DNA from: Paenibacillus harenae DSM 16969
Lineage (GTDB): Bacteria; Bacillota; Bacilli; Paenibacillales; Paenibacillaceae
DNA length: 64,000 nt
Direction: 5' to 3'
NCBI RefSeq assembly: GCF_000422465.1
Contig: NZ_AULV01000019.1
Span: 62,001-126,000 of the forward strand
The position numbers were made by a program, and so were the translations under genes. This document shows, one piece after another, positions 45,704 through 54,751 of the stretch. The notes beneath the pieces were generated by a model, which saw nothing but the letters and a program-made list of their open reading frames with translations, did not search any database and had not been told where the DNA came from. How positions within the stretch are numbered: position 1 is the first letter of the stretch; each line of letters starts with the position of its first letter.

Positions 45704-48700
45704 GAAAAATGTTTCAGGAGCAAGGTTTAATTAACAATGTGAAGGCATATGCGTACTCTTCATTAACGACTGTCGGTCCGATGATCCTGTGTATGTTCTT
45801 AATTATCGCGCTGCAGAGACTGATGTCCGTTTATAGTAACAGTTTTGTAGAGTGGGAGCTCTATATTGCAACGGTAACCTATTGTTTTATATTTTCGATC
45901 ATAGCGACGAGCGGAATTTCAATGGTATTAACGAGATTTATAGCCGATATGGTCTATGAGAAGAAATATGAACAGCTGCTGTCCTCCTTCTATGGCGCGC
46001 TGATCGTATGCCTGCCGTTGTGCGGGGCTGCAGCATGGCTGTTCCTGCGGGAGGTATCCGCGGATACGGGCTATAAGGCGGCGGCCTATCTTTTTTTTAT
46101 GACCCTTATTGTCGTCTGGCTTCAGGGCGTATATCTTTCAGCGTTAAAAGATTATATCCGGATCGTACGAAGCTTTGCGATTGGCGTTATTTTTGCATTG
46201 CTAAGCGGGTGGCTGATCTTTCAATACACTGCAATTCCATCCACGACGGCAGCGCTGTTAGCGATCGATATCGGGTTTATTGTGATCGCACTGCTCTCAT
46301 GGATTCATTTTGAACAAATATTTCCGCGCGCGGAGAGCCGTTATTACTTTTCGTTTTTGGCTTATTTCAAGAAATATAAGTCGCTTTTCTTTGCAGGCTG
46401 CTTTGTTTATGGGGGCGTCTACATTCATAACTTCGTTTATTGGTTTAGTTCCTCCGGCAGCGAGGTGGCTGATCGGTTTCGGGTCATGCCGTGGTATGAT
46501 TTGCCTGTTTTCTATGCCTATATGTCGGTTGTTCCATCTTTAGTTGTTTTTGTCGTATCCGTGGAAACCTCATTTTACGAAAAATTTCGGGTGTACTACA
46601 GGAATGTAATTGATGGAGGAACCTATCAAGATATAAGTAACGCCAAGAAGGGGATGCAGCGGACTCTGCTTCGCGAGGTTAGTTTTCTGATGGAGGTCCA
46701 GCTTCTGTTCACCATCCTTGCCATCGCTATAGGCATGAAGCTTCTCCCTAAAATCGGCTTTACGATGTCGCAGCTTGATCTATTTCTCGTTCTTGCTTTA
46801 GCGTATTTCCTGTTTATCATCTTATTTGTTCTGATTCACGTATTAATGTACTTTGATGACCGGAAGGGTGTACTGCTGATCAGCTTGGCTTTCGTATTAA
46901 GCAATGCCGGACTGACCTATGTGATGAAGCAGTTCGACCTCCATGGATTCGGCATGTTTATTGCGGCGTTTCTGACGCTCGGCGCGGCAATCGCCAGACT
47001 GCTGTACTTACTTCGAAATATTGATTATTATACCTTCTGTTCGCAGCCGCTCACAACGAAGCGCGTACAGGCGGGCACGAAGACTGCCCTGAAGAAGCCG
47101 GGCGCTATCGTATCGGTGCTCCTCCTTATGACGCTGCTACTTGCTGCCTGCGCGGGGAGCTCCTCTTCTGTGGAGGCGCAGCTTCCGCAAGCGGAGCAGG
47201 CAGCGGAACAACCCGTCGGCAATAACGAGAGGCTTGTCGAGGACAAACGCATTTATGAACGGGACGATGACAGCTCGCTTAAAACGTTGTACGTGACCAT
47301 CCTGCCCGAGGAGGATGGGGCGGCGGATTCCATCAATTGGTATGGGCTGAATCGGATGACGGATCGTTACAGCGAGAAGAGCCTGGAGGTTATCATGCAG
47401 GAGGGCCCTGCCGACGGCAGCGGACCGGGACAGGGAATGTTTGGCTACGGAGACGAGTTGCCTAACGCGAAAATTAGCCTGAGAGGTAACACGGCCCGAT
47501 ATTCAGCTCAAAAATCATATAAGATTAAGCTGTTTGACGAAGCGGGCTTATGGCAAAATCAGCGAACGCTTAATCTAAATAAACACTCAACCGATCTTTC
47601 GAAATTGCGTAATAAATTGAGCTTTGATTTATTGGAGACGATACCGGATATAACGAGCTTAAGGACGCAATTCGTCCGCTTATACGTAAAGGATTTGTCC
47701 GAAGGGGCTTCCCGGGCGGCATTTCAAGATTATGGCTTATACACGCAAATCGAGCAGCCGAACGAGATGTTCTTAAAATCGCATTGGCTTGACCCATACG
47801 GCTATTTATATAAGGTTACATTTTTCGAGTTTCAGCGATATGCCGATCTTATTAAATCCCACACGGATCCGGATTACGACAAAAAGGCGTTTGAGACGAT
47901 TCTTGAAATTAAAGGACGGGAAGAGCATGATAAGCTGATTGCCATGCTTGACGATTTGAACAATATGCAGCTACCGATCGATGAAGTAATCGAGGAGCAC
48001 TTTGATTTAGATAATTTGCTCACATGGACGGCCGTTAATATTTTGATGGACAACATGGACACGGACGCGAACAATTTTTATCTGTACTCACCGCTGAATT
48101 CCAAGAAGTGGTATCTTCTCCCCTGGGATTATGACGGGGGCTGGGAGCTCCAACGGTCAATCGATTCTATTCGTCCTTATCAGGCGGGGATAAGCAATTT
48201 TTGGGGGAGTACGCTGCATAACCGATATTTCCGCAATCCAGAGCATATTCAACTTCTTATCGATAAGGTGGATGAGTTATCCAAGGTGATAAACAAGGAT
48301 CGTATAGAGAAACAGATCAGCTTATATAAGGAGACGGTTAAGCCGTTTCTTTTTAGAGCGCCCGATGTCAACTTCTTGCCTGGCTTAAATACGGATTTTG
48401 AAAAAGATCTTCAGCTGATCATCGATACGCCGGAACGGGGCGTGAAACGGTTCCTGGACGATTTGCAAAAGCCGAAGCCGTTCTACATGGACGCTATGCT
48501 TGATAATGGCGAGGAAATCCAGCTCTCATGGGGGATTTCATATGATTTCCAAGGGGACGATTTGCTCTATGACGTGACGGTGGCACGGGATCCGGCCATG
48601 ACTCAAGTCGTCGTTGGGAAAACTGGCATACAAGAAAACGTCATTACGATGAAAAATCCTGGCGCAGGCACCTATTACTGGCGGGTAACCGTTCGCGACA

Positions 48701-48789
48701 GCGCAGGCAATGAGCAATCGTCCTTTGATATGTTCACTGATGTCGAAGGCAACAATTACTACGGCATCCGGCAATTCGAGGTGAACTAG
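45679..48789 (+). CDS. pelG: Pel transporter PelG fused to a CotH-like kinase domain
   Basis: 1036 residues in one uninterrupted frame. Residues 1-455 are PelG: the N-terminus MAGIGFELRKMFQEQGL and about 12 membrane helices, the flippase-like channel that carries the polymer out. A linker and one more hydrophobic segment follow, ending in LLAAC (Cys491), which resembles a lipoprotein signal. From about residue 540 on there is a CotH-type domain: LRGNTARYSAQKSYKIKL, NILMDNMDTDANNFYLYS and LLPWDYDGGWE. CotH proteins are atypical secreted kinases of spore coats. A fibronectin-like domain (about 935-1030) ends the protein. GTG start with GGGAGG. Confidence 0.87.
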   Translation: MAGIGFELRKMFQEQGLINNVKAYAYSSLTTVGPMILCMFLIIALQRLMSVYSNSFVEWELYIATVTYCFIFSIIATSGISMVLTRFIADMVYEKKYEQLLSSFYGALIVCLPLCGAAAWLFLREVSADTGYKAAAYLFFMTLIVVWLQGVYLSALKDYIRIVRSFAIGVIFALLSGWLIFQYTAIPSTTAALLAIDIGFIVIALLSWIHFEQIFPRAESRYYFSFLAYFKKYKSLFFAGCFVYGGVYIHNFVYWFSSSGSEVADRFRVMPWYDLPVFYAYMSVVPSLVVFVVSVETSFYEKFRVYYRNVIDGGTYQDISNAKKGMQRTLLREVSFLMEVQLLFTILAIAIGMKLLPKIGFTMSQLDLFLVLALAYFLFIILFVLIHVLMYFDDRKGVLLISLAFVLSNAGLTYVMKQFDLHGFGMFIAAFLTLGAAIARLLYLLRNIDYYTFCSQPLTTKRVQAGTKTALKKPGAIVSVLLLMTLLLAACAGSSSSVEAQLPQAEQAAEQPVGNNERLVEDKRIYERDDDSSLKTLYVTILPEEDGAADSINWYGLNRMTDRYSEKSLEVIMQEGPADGSGPGQGMFGYGDELPNAKISLRGNTARYSAQKSYKIKLFDEAGLWQNQRTLNLNKHSTDLSKLRNKLSFDLLETIPDITSLRTQFVRLYVKDLSEGASRAAFQDYGLYTQIEQPNEMFLKSHWLDPYGYLYKVTFFEFQRYADLIKSHTDPDYDKKAFETILEIKGREEHDKLIAMLDDLNNMQLPIDEVIEEHFDLDNLLTWTAVNILMDNMDTDANNFYLYSPLNSKKWYLLPWDYDGGWELQRSIDSIRPYQAGISNFWGSTLHNRYFRNPEHIQLLIDKVDELSKVINKDRIEKQISLYKETVKPFLFRAPDVNFLPGLNTDFEKDLQLIIDTPERGVKRFLDDLQKPKPFYMDAMLDNGEEIQLSWGISYDFQGDDLLYDVTVARDPAMTQVVVGKTGIQENVITMKNPGAGTYYWRVTVRDSAGNEQSSFDMFTDVEGNNYYGIRQFEVN

Positions 48790-48790
48790 C

Positions 48791-49501
48791 ATGCAGTTTC
48801 AAGGCAGAAAGCTTAGGAATGAGATGAAATATTATTTGCATGCGTTCGAGTATACGTCGCTTCGCTATAAGATCTCTACGCTGCTCACGATGGATCGTAA
48901 TTCCGTTGACGGAGACGGGTACGGGATCCGAAGCTTATACTTTGACGGCCGCCATGAGCATTCGCTCTACGATAAGAATAACGGCATCTTCAAGCGGGAG
49001 AAGTACCGAATTCGGATTTACAACGGCAGCGATGCCAAAATTACGGTGGAGCGCAAAAGCAAGTTTGGCGATTATGTATGCAAAGAGGCGGCTGTCATAA
49101 GCCGCCAGCAATATGATGCGATTATTGCCGGCGATTACTCGGCGCTGTCGGATAGCGTCCATCCGCTGCTCCAGGATTTTTATTCGGCGCTCGCCTATCG
49201 GGCTTTCCGTTCCGTCGTCATCGTTGATTATATTCGTGAGGCCTACGTGTACGAGCCGGGCAATGTGCGAATTACATTCGACAAGCGGCTGGCAGCGGGC
49301 GTGAATACGATCGATTTGTTTGAGCCGGACCTCGTGCTGGAGGAGGCGCTGCTTGCCCATCAGACGATTATGGAGGTCAAATTTGATGATTTTTTACCGG
49401 ATCCTATTCGCAAGCTTCTACAACCGGAGAAACATGTGCGGTCTGCGATATCCAAATATGTGATATGCCGTGAAATAGGATTAAAACATTTTAAAACATA
49501 G
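48791..49501 (+). CDS. VTC-type polyphosphate polymerase domain protein
   Basis: 236 residues forming a VTC/triphosphate-tunnel-like barrel: RNEMKYYLH, RSLYFDG, FKREKYRIRIYNG, ITVERKSKFGDYVCKE, and the late IMEVKFDDFLPD and AISKYVICR. These Lys/Arg/Glu strands line the tunnel in yeast Vtc4, which makes polyphosphate from ATP. It is soluble. It starts one base after the pelG-cotH gene. CotH, VTC and DUF4956 genes commonly travel together; their joint substrate is not established. Confidence 0.85.
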   Translation: MQFQGRKLRNEMKYYLHAFEYTSLRYKISTLLTMDRNSVDGDGYGIRSLYFDGRHEHSLYDKNNGIFKREKYRIRIYNGSDAKITVERKSKFGDYVCKEAAVISRQQYDAIIAGDYSALSDSVHPLLQDFYSALAYRAFRSVVIVDYIREAYVYEPGNVRITFDKRLAAGVNTIDLFEPDLVLEEALLAHQTIMEVKFDDFLPDPIRKLLQPEKHVRSAISKYVICREIGLKHFKT

Positions 49502-49519
49502 ACTGGATGAGGTGGCTCC

Positions 49520-50200
49520 ATGGGCGAGACCGTAAATTTTCAAGATGTTATTAAGAAAAGCATGCTTCATCTGGAAGCGTTTCGAAGCATTTCGTATGTA
49601 GATATGCTGCTCGGTCTGGCTTGCGCCTTTGCGATCGGACTTTTTATCTATTGGATTTATCGCAAAACCTTTCGCGGCGTCGTATACAGCTACAACTACA
49701 ATGTATCCTTTGTTTTAATGACCATTATTACCGCGCTGATTATTATGACCATAAGCACCAACATCGTATTATCTCTAGGTATGGTCGGCGCGCTGAGCAT
49801 TGTCCGTTTTCGAACGGCCGTAAAGGATCCGTTAGATATCGTATATATGTTCTGGTCCATCGCTGCGGGAATAGCAAGCGGGGCCAAAATGTATCCTCTC
49901 GCCCTATTCGGTTCCATCGTTATCGGCTTAACGCTAATGTGGCTGTCCAGACGCAAGATTAAAGAGCAATCATTCCTGCTAATTGTACGGCACAATGAAG
50001 AAGCGGCCACTGAACTGCGTATACTGCTGCGCAAGCTGGATACAAAGCTGAAATCGAAGACGGTCCGCAAGGATTTTACGGAGCTGACGGTGGAAATTAA
50101 ATTAAGGGACGATAATACCGCATTTATGCAGACGATAAATGAAATTCAAGGTGTACATGATACGTCGCTCATTAATTACACTGGCGACTATGCGCAATAG
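49520..50200 (+). CDS. DUF4956 membrane protein
   Basis: About four membrane helices (from residue 25 to 155) enclose the conserved segment GMVGALSIVRFRTAVKDPLD, the DUF4956 hallmark. A cytosolic C-terminal ACT-like region of 70 residues follows. GATGAGG lies upstream of the ATG. It is the partner of the VTC-domain protein in the same operon and could be its membrane channel or anchor. Confidence 0.85.
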   Translation: MGETVNFQDVIKKSMLHLEAFRSISYVDMLLGLACAFAIGLFIYWIYRKTFRGVVYSYNYNVSFVLMTIITALIIMTISTNIVLSLGMVGALSIVRFRTAVKDPLDIVYMFWSIAAGIASGAKMYPLALFGSIVIGLTLMWLSRRKIKEQSFLLIVRHNEEAATELRILLRKLDTKLKSKTVRKDFTELTVEIKLRDDNTAFMQTINEIQGVHDTSLINYTGDYAQ

Positions 50201-50359
50201 ATAATGCCCTTTTTTGTGGGTCGTGAACGGCCAGGCCTTTCACGGGGATACCTTGGGTACGAACAGTTCGGTAGGCGCAGGATGCGCGCAGGTTACCGTC
50301 AATATGAGCATGAAGATTTTCCGCCGGCAAGTTTTAATAAAAGGAGTGTGAGGGCTTAG

Positions 50360-51058
50360 ATGAGCTTTCAACAATGGAAAGCGCAAATGGACAGTTCCTA
50401 TCGGATTTGCGCATTTGGTTCCAGCAATACGGAATTATCTCTGGCTAATGAAGGGAAGCATAACTGGGTTGACTGGCTGTATATCAACCTGCGAAAAGAA
50501 GTTGGCAATCATGTTATTGTAACGAACTTAGGAATCGGCGGGGAAACAACCATTCAACTGCTCGACCGCATGGAACGCGACGTTAAACCTTTGCAGCCCT
50601 CGCTTGTTATCGTTACGATAGGAGGCAATGATGCCGCTACTGAAATGCCGTTAAAGCTGTACGCCGAGCGGCTGAAAACGATTTGTTCCATTATTCGCTC
50701 CTATGAAGCGGTGCCGGTGCTTCAAACTTATTATTGTCCCGTGTACCATAATGGGACTCCCGGTTTTGAACGGCGCTTTGAAGCGAATATGCAAGCGAAC
50801 AGAGACCTGGCTCAAGAGATGGGTCTGAAGCTAATCGACCAGTATGCCTTTTTTGAACCCTATTACCGCGCGGACCCGAAGGAATATGAGAAGCTGATGC
50901 GAGATTGGCTGCATGTGAACCATCTGGGTAATCTGGTCATGGCCCAACATATTTCCATCAGCTTCGGACTTCCCGAGCTTCCTGTTCCTGAAGAATGGAA
51001 GAAGCAATTTGTCCCTTTATACGAAAAAATGATCCAAGTCGCGAACCGTCAGGTTTAG
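50360..51058 (+). CDS. SGNH/GDSL-family hydrolase
   Basis: Block I reads GSSNTE (nucleophile Ser22), where the family usually has GDS. Block II glycine is in LGIGGETT, block III is GGNDAA near residue 93, and block V is DWLHVNHLG near residue 190 (Asp and His). The Asp-to-Ser change before the nucleophile is found in some SGNH subfamilies. No signal peptide, so probably cytosolic; substrates could be an acetylated sugar or lipid. It lies 160 bases after the pel genes and may have its own promoter. Confidence 0.82.
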   Translation: MSFQQWKAQMDSSYRICAFGSSNTELSLANEGKHNWVDWLYINLRKEVGNHVIVTNLGIGGETTIQLLDRMERDVKPLQPSLVIVTIGGNDAATEMPLKLYAERLKTICSIIRSYEAVPVLQTYYCPVYHNGTPGFERRFEANMQANRDLAQEMGLKLIDQYAFFEPYYRADPKEYEKLMRDWLHVNHLGNLVMAQHISISFGLPELPVPEEWKKQFVPLYEKMIQVANRQV

Positions 51059-51068
51059 TGATAACGAG

Positions 51069-51098
51069 AAGCTGCCGAACGCCGGCGGCTTTTTTTGT
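51069..51098 (+). terminator. Intrinsic terminator after the SGNH gene
   Basis: AAGCTGCCG (51069-51077) pairs with CGGCGGCTT (51083-51091), then a T run. The following 210 bases before the exporter genes contain no convincing gene. Confidence 0.85.
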
Positions 51099-51311
51099 AT
51101 TCAGTTCCCGGCACCATAAACCGATTACAAGAAAGCTTAAACTATTACGGGAAGCTTTATCTCCATCAATTCAAGAAAATTTCGCATGAAAAAAGGATGA
51201 ACCTTCCCATTTGCATGAATGTAGTAATCTTAAATTATCAAATGGTGAAAGGCGCTTTGAAGGGAGACCATGGATGAAGGTGCCGAAAGCCGGAGAGATA
51301 GAGGAGGAGCA

Positions 51312-52286
51312 ATGACTAAAAATAATTTTGCGGTTGAAACACGGGGTTTGAGAAAATCGTTTGGCAGTGTAGAGGTGTTAAAAGGAATTGACCTTCAGGT
51401 CGAGCGAGGAACCGTCTATGCCATCCTCGGGCCGAATGGAGCCGGAAAGACGACGCTGGTCAACATTTTATCAACGCTGATTCGTCCCGATTCCGGCACT
51501 GCTCAAGTATTTGGATTGGATGTCGTCCATGACGCCGACAAAGTCCGGGGTATGGTGGGCCTGACCGGACAGTTCGCCGCGGTGGATGAGGAGCTGAGCG
51601 GACGTGATAACCTTGTCCTGTTCGGGAGATTGACGGGATACGGGAGAAAGGCGGCTTATGCGAGAGCGGATGAATTACTGGATGCATTTGACTTGACGGA
51701 TGCCGCGTACCGCCATGCCGGCAAGTATTCGGGCGGGATGCGCCGGCGCTTAGATATTGCTGCTGCCATGCTGGTCATGCCGGATCTGCTGTTCCTGGAT
51801 GAGCCGACGACCGGTCTTGATCCCCGGAGCAGGAACGGCGTATGGGATATTGTTCGAACGCTGGTGGACAGAGGAACGACCGTTCTGCTGACGACTCAAT
51901 ATTTGGAAGAGGCAGATCAGCTGGCTGACCGTCTTGCCGTGATAGACGGGGGAACGGTTATCGCCGAAGGCACGGCGGCTGAATTGAAGGCATCGGTCGG
52001 TTCCGGTACCGTCCACATTCGTCTCACGAAACCGGAGCAGCGAGCGCTGGCTGAACAGGTGCTTCAGCGCGAGTTGGATGCCGCCGCGGTCCGGCTGCAT
52101 GCCGAACCGGCGTCTTTGTCGGCGCAGGTGTCGGACCCCGAGCTGGCAGCGCGCTTATTGACCGAGCTGTCCCGCGAGGGAATCGAAACGGTACAGTTCT
52201 CGCTGGGGCAGCCCAGTCTTGACGAGGTATTCCTCGCCCTTACCGGAAGACCGGCCGAAGAAGAAAAGGAGGAAAACGTATCATGA
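51312..52286 (+). CDS. DrrA-type ABC exporter ATPase
   Basis: ATP-binding subunit of a drug-type exporter. Walker A is GPNGAGKTT, the signature YSGGMRRRLDIA, Walker B LLFLDEPTTGLD, and the H-loop TTQYLEEAD; the C-terminal domain of about 80 residues (DUF4162-like) is typical of DrrA. The frame is open from 51270, but GGAGG just before the ATG at 51312 and the family N-terminus favour the later start. ATGA overlap with the permease gene. Confidence 0.92.
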   Translation: MTKNNFAVETRGLRKSFGSVEVLKGIDLQVERGTVYAILGPNGAGKTTLVNILSTLIRPDSGTAQVFGLDVVHDADKVRGMVGLTGQFAAVDEELSGRDNLVLFGRLTGYGRKAAYARADELLDAFDLTDAAYRHAGKYSGGMRRRLDIAAAMLVMPDLLFLDEPTTGLDPRSRNGVWDIVRTLVDRGTTVLLTTQYLEEADQLADRLAVIDGGTVIAEGTAAELKASVGSGTVHIRLTKPEQRALAEQVLQRELDAAAVRLHAEPASLSAQVSDPELAARLLTELSREGIETVQFSLGQPSLDEVFLALTGRPAEEEKEENVS

Positions 52287-53107
52287 GTACCAATCAACCG
52301 AAATTGTTGAGGGTTTTGACCGTAAGCAGCCATCCGAATCGTCCGAATGCGCTGAGCGCCGTGCTGACATTTACATGGCGGTCATTGAAGAAAACGGTAA
52401 GCCAGCTTCCGTACATGGCCATTGACGTTCTCATCTTCCCGGTCATCTTCCTGCTGATCTTTACCTTCATGTTCGGCGGCGCCATTTCCGGCTCGACCGG
52501 GAATTACCTGCAGTTTCTGCTGCCCGGCATGCTGGTCTATACCGTAACGACGATGACCGTATATATCGGAATATCGATCAAAACCGATATAGACCGCGGC
52601 GTGTTCAACCGCTTCCGGACCCTTCCGTTCTGGCAGCCCGCGGCGATCATTGGCACGATGCTGGTCAACCTTCTCTCCTACGCCGCGGCGCTTGCGACAA
52701 CGATTGCCTTCGGATTGCTGCTGGGCTTCCGCCCGGAGGCAGGCTTAACCGGCGCCTTGCTTGCGCTGCTGCTTGTCATTATGTACGCGTTTAGCGTCAG
52801 TTGGATTTTCGCTTGTATCGGTGTTGTCGCCAAAAAGACGGAGTCGATCACAAGCATGACCTACATCGTCCTCTATCCTCTTATGTTCACAAGCAACGTC
52901 TTCACGGATACTTCGACCATGCCTGACTGGCTTGGCCCGATTATCGCCTACAATCCGATAAGTCTAGCTTCTACGGCAGCTCGCGGTCTGATGCACGGCA
53001 CGGCGACTGCGCAGGATCTCATCACGGCGCTTGCCGGAATGGCGCTGTTCATTCTTGTGTTCGCGCCGCTAACCTTCCGGCTTTACCGTCAGAAAGCGAA
53101 GCAATAA
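52283..53107 (+). CDS. DrrB-type ABC-2 permease
   Basis: Six membrane helices with the ABC-2 pattern: DVLIFPVIFLLIFTFMFGGAISG near residue 50, and late NVFTDTSTMPDWLGPIIAYNPIS near residue 210. It pairs with the ATPase upstream to export a hydrophobic compound, probably for resistance. The substrate is unknown. Confidence 0.92.
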   Translation: MSTNQPKLLRVLTVSSHPNRPNALSAVLTFTWRSLKKTVSQLPYMAIDVLIFPVIFLLIFTFMFGGAISGSTGNYLQFLLPGMLVYTVTTMTVYIGISIKTDIDRGVFNRFRTLPFWQPAAIIGTMLVNLLSYAAALATTIAFGLLLGFRPEAGLTGALLALLLVIMYAFSVSWIFACIGVVAKKTESITSMTYIVLYPLMFTSNVFTDTSTMPDWLGPIIAYNPISLASTAARGLMHGTATAQDLITALAGMALFILVFAPLTFRLYRQKAKQ

Positions 53108-53114
53108 TCGTTCG

Positions 53115-53150
53115 GCCTGCTGCCCTATCATATGGCGGCAGGTTCTTTTT
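53115..53150 (+). terminator. Intrinsic terminator after the DrrAB-type genes
   Basis: CCTGCTGCC (53115-53123) pairs with GGCGGCAGG (53133-53141) with one G-T pair, then TTCTTTTTAT. Confidence 0.85.
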
Positions 53151-53773
53151 ATACTTTTTTTATAATTCGTAAAGAATAGGTTTATGATCGGTCTTTATAT
53201 TGGGAAGAAGAAGACGAATCATGTAAGCGCAGGTAGGGTTATATGTGGTGCAGCATAAGAGATGCATGGATGGCTTACGGGAAAAACTCCCGCTATTTAG
53301 TCCCGGCACATCAATAATGATGATCTAACGGGAAAACCTGGCGTTAATTCCGAGTGGAATCGTATCTTACCGGAAAACGGACCGAATTAGCGGGAGAAAA
53401 TCCAGCTAGACTCATCTTATTCGCTAATGACCCTCAATTAGAGGGGGATTTTCCGCTTCGATCCACTTAAACATCTGCCCATGCAATCGGCGCATGGGCT
53501 TTTTGTGCGGAAACCAGAGAAAATCGTGTAGTTTTGCGAAAATAGGCAATTGGTAAATATTGCGGTGACGTAAAAAAAGGTGGATGTTTAACAAAATTGA
53601 CACATTAGCCGTAGATTCCGAATTGTCAGAGTAGTTGGTCATCTAAGCGCTTTCTTTAGAGCGGCTGCGTTTTCGGGCGACCGCGAAAATAACATATTTA
53701 CGTTTTTTTAACTTGTCAGGTATGGTTGGATAAGAAAAGGCAGCACAATAACGATCCGGAAGGGAGAGGTTCC
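53151..53773. other. 620-base gene-free region with degenerate repeats
   Basis: No gene is visible. Between 53277 and 53405 a motif of the form NCGGGAAAA followed by a C/G-rich half and TTAATTC or similar recurs about four times with drift (near 53277, 53327, 53369 and 53391). It looks like a decayed dispersed repeat. A separate hairpin, GCCCATGC (53477-53484) with GCATGGGC (53492-53499), is followed by TTTTTG. TTGACA at 53597-53602 lacks a partner at 17 bases. Confidence 0.5.
53477..53505 (+). terminator. Isolated terminator-like hairpin
   Basis: An 8-bp perfect stem GCCCATGC/GCATGGGC with a seven-base loop and a TTTTTG tail. No gene directly precedes it, so it may end a leader RNA or be the relic of a lost gene. 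Confidence 0.6.
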
Positions 53774-54736
53774 ATGCAGGAGACTGGCGGTGTCATCAAG
53801 GGCAATGTGCTTCCGGAGCGGGAGAAGGGAAGAAATAAAGGTTGGAAGCGGATGGTTCGGAACTGGGAGCTTTACCTGTTTATAGCCCCCGCCTTTTTCT
53901 ACTTTTTAATCTTTTCTTACGGTCCGATGTACGGCATCCAAATTGCGTTTAAGAACTTTATTCCAACGAAAGGGATCTTCGGGAGCCCGTGGGTGGGGTT
54001 CGACCATTTTACCCGTTTCTTCAATTCCTATTACTTCTGGGACTTGTTATGGAACACATTGAGCATCAGCCTGTATGAGCTCGCTGTCGGATTTCCGATA
54101 CCGATTATACTGGCGCTCGCCTTCAATGAATTAAAGGACGGCTTCTTTAAGCGGACGGCCCAGACCGTTACGTATGCGCCGCATTTTATTTCCGTCGTCG
54201 TTATGGCGGGGATGATCATTACCTTCCTGTCGCCATCGTCGGGAATGGTCACGCATTTGATCGAATGGCTCGGCTTTGAAGCGCCTGAATTTCTGACGGA
54301 CCCCCGGTGGTTCAAGACGATGTATGTATTCTCGGGCGTCTGGCAGAGCGCGGGATGGGGAACCATCATTTATTTGGCGGCGCTCTCGGGCGTTGACCCG
54401 GGACTGCATGAAGCGGCGATTATCGACGGCGCAACCAGGTTCCAGCGCGTTCGCCATATTAATATCCCTACGCTCATTCCTACGATGACGATCCTGTTGA
54501 TTCTGAATATGGGCAGCCTGCTCGGGGTCGGATTCGAGAAAATATTATTGCTGCAAAATTCGCTTAATATGGAAGCCTCGGATGTGATCTCGACCTTCGT
54601 CTATCGTTCGGGTCTTGTGGACGCCCAGTACAGCTTCTCGACCGCAATCGGCTTGTTTAATTCGGTCATTAATGCGATTGTGTTAGTTGTCGTGAACCAG
54701 ATTGTACGACGTACCAATGAAAACAGCTTATGGTAG
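53774..54736 (+). CDS. ABC transporter permease (LplB type)
   Basis: Six-helix permease of the LplB group, which serves complex oligosaccharides. The N-terminal WELYLFIAPAFFYFLIFSYGPMYG and the EAA loop LHEAAIIDGATRFQRVRHINIP (near residue 220) are typical. The ATG at 53774 follows GGGAGAGG; the frame is open from 53726 with an unlikely charged extension. First gene of the second importer. Confidence 0.92.
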   Translation: MQETGGVIKGNVLPEREKGRNKGWKRMVRNWELYLFIAPAFFYFLIFSYGPMYGIQIAFKNFIPTKGIFGSPWVGFDHFTRFFNSYYFWDLLWNTLSISLYELAVGFPIPIILALAFNELKDGFFKRTAQTVTYAPHFISVVVMAGMIITFLSPSSGMVTHLIEWLGFEAPEFLTDPRWFKTMYVFSGVWQSAGWGTIIYLAALSGVDPGLHEAAIIDGATRFQRVRHINIPTLIPTMTILLILNMGSLLGVGFEKILLLQNSLNMEASDVISTFVYRSGLVDAQYSFSTAIGLFNSVINAIVLVVVNQIVRRTNENSLW

Positions 54737-54751
54737 AAGGGAGCGGTACCG

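Noticed and set aside
47040..47150. Hidden frameshift or stop separating pelG and cotH
   Set aside because: The frame is open and codon use is even through the junction, and no ribosome site with a good start precedes the CotH part. A sequencing error cannot be excluded by eye, so it is listed as a check, not assumed.
51095..51277. 60-codon frame before the DrrA-type gene
   Set aside because: It starts within the terminator of the previous gene, has no ribosome site and no domain.
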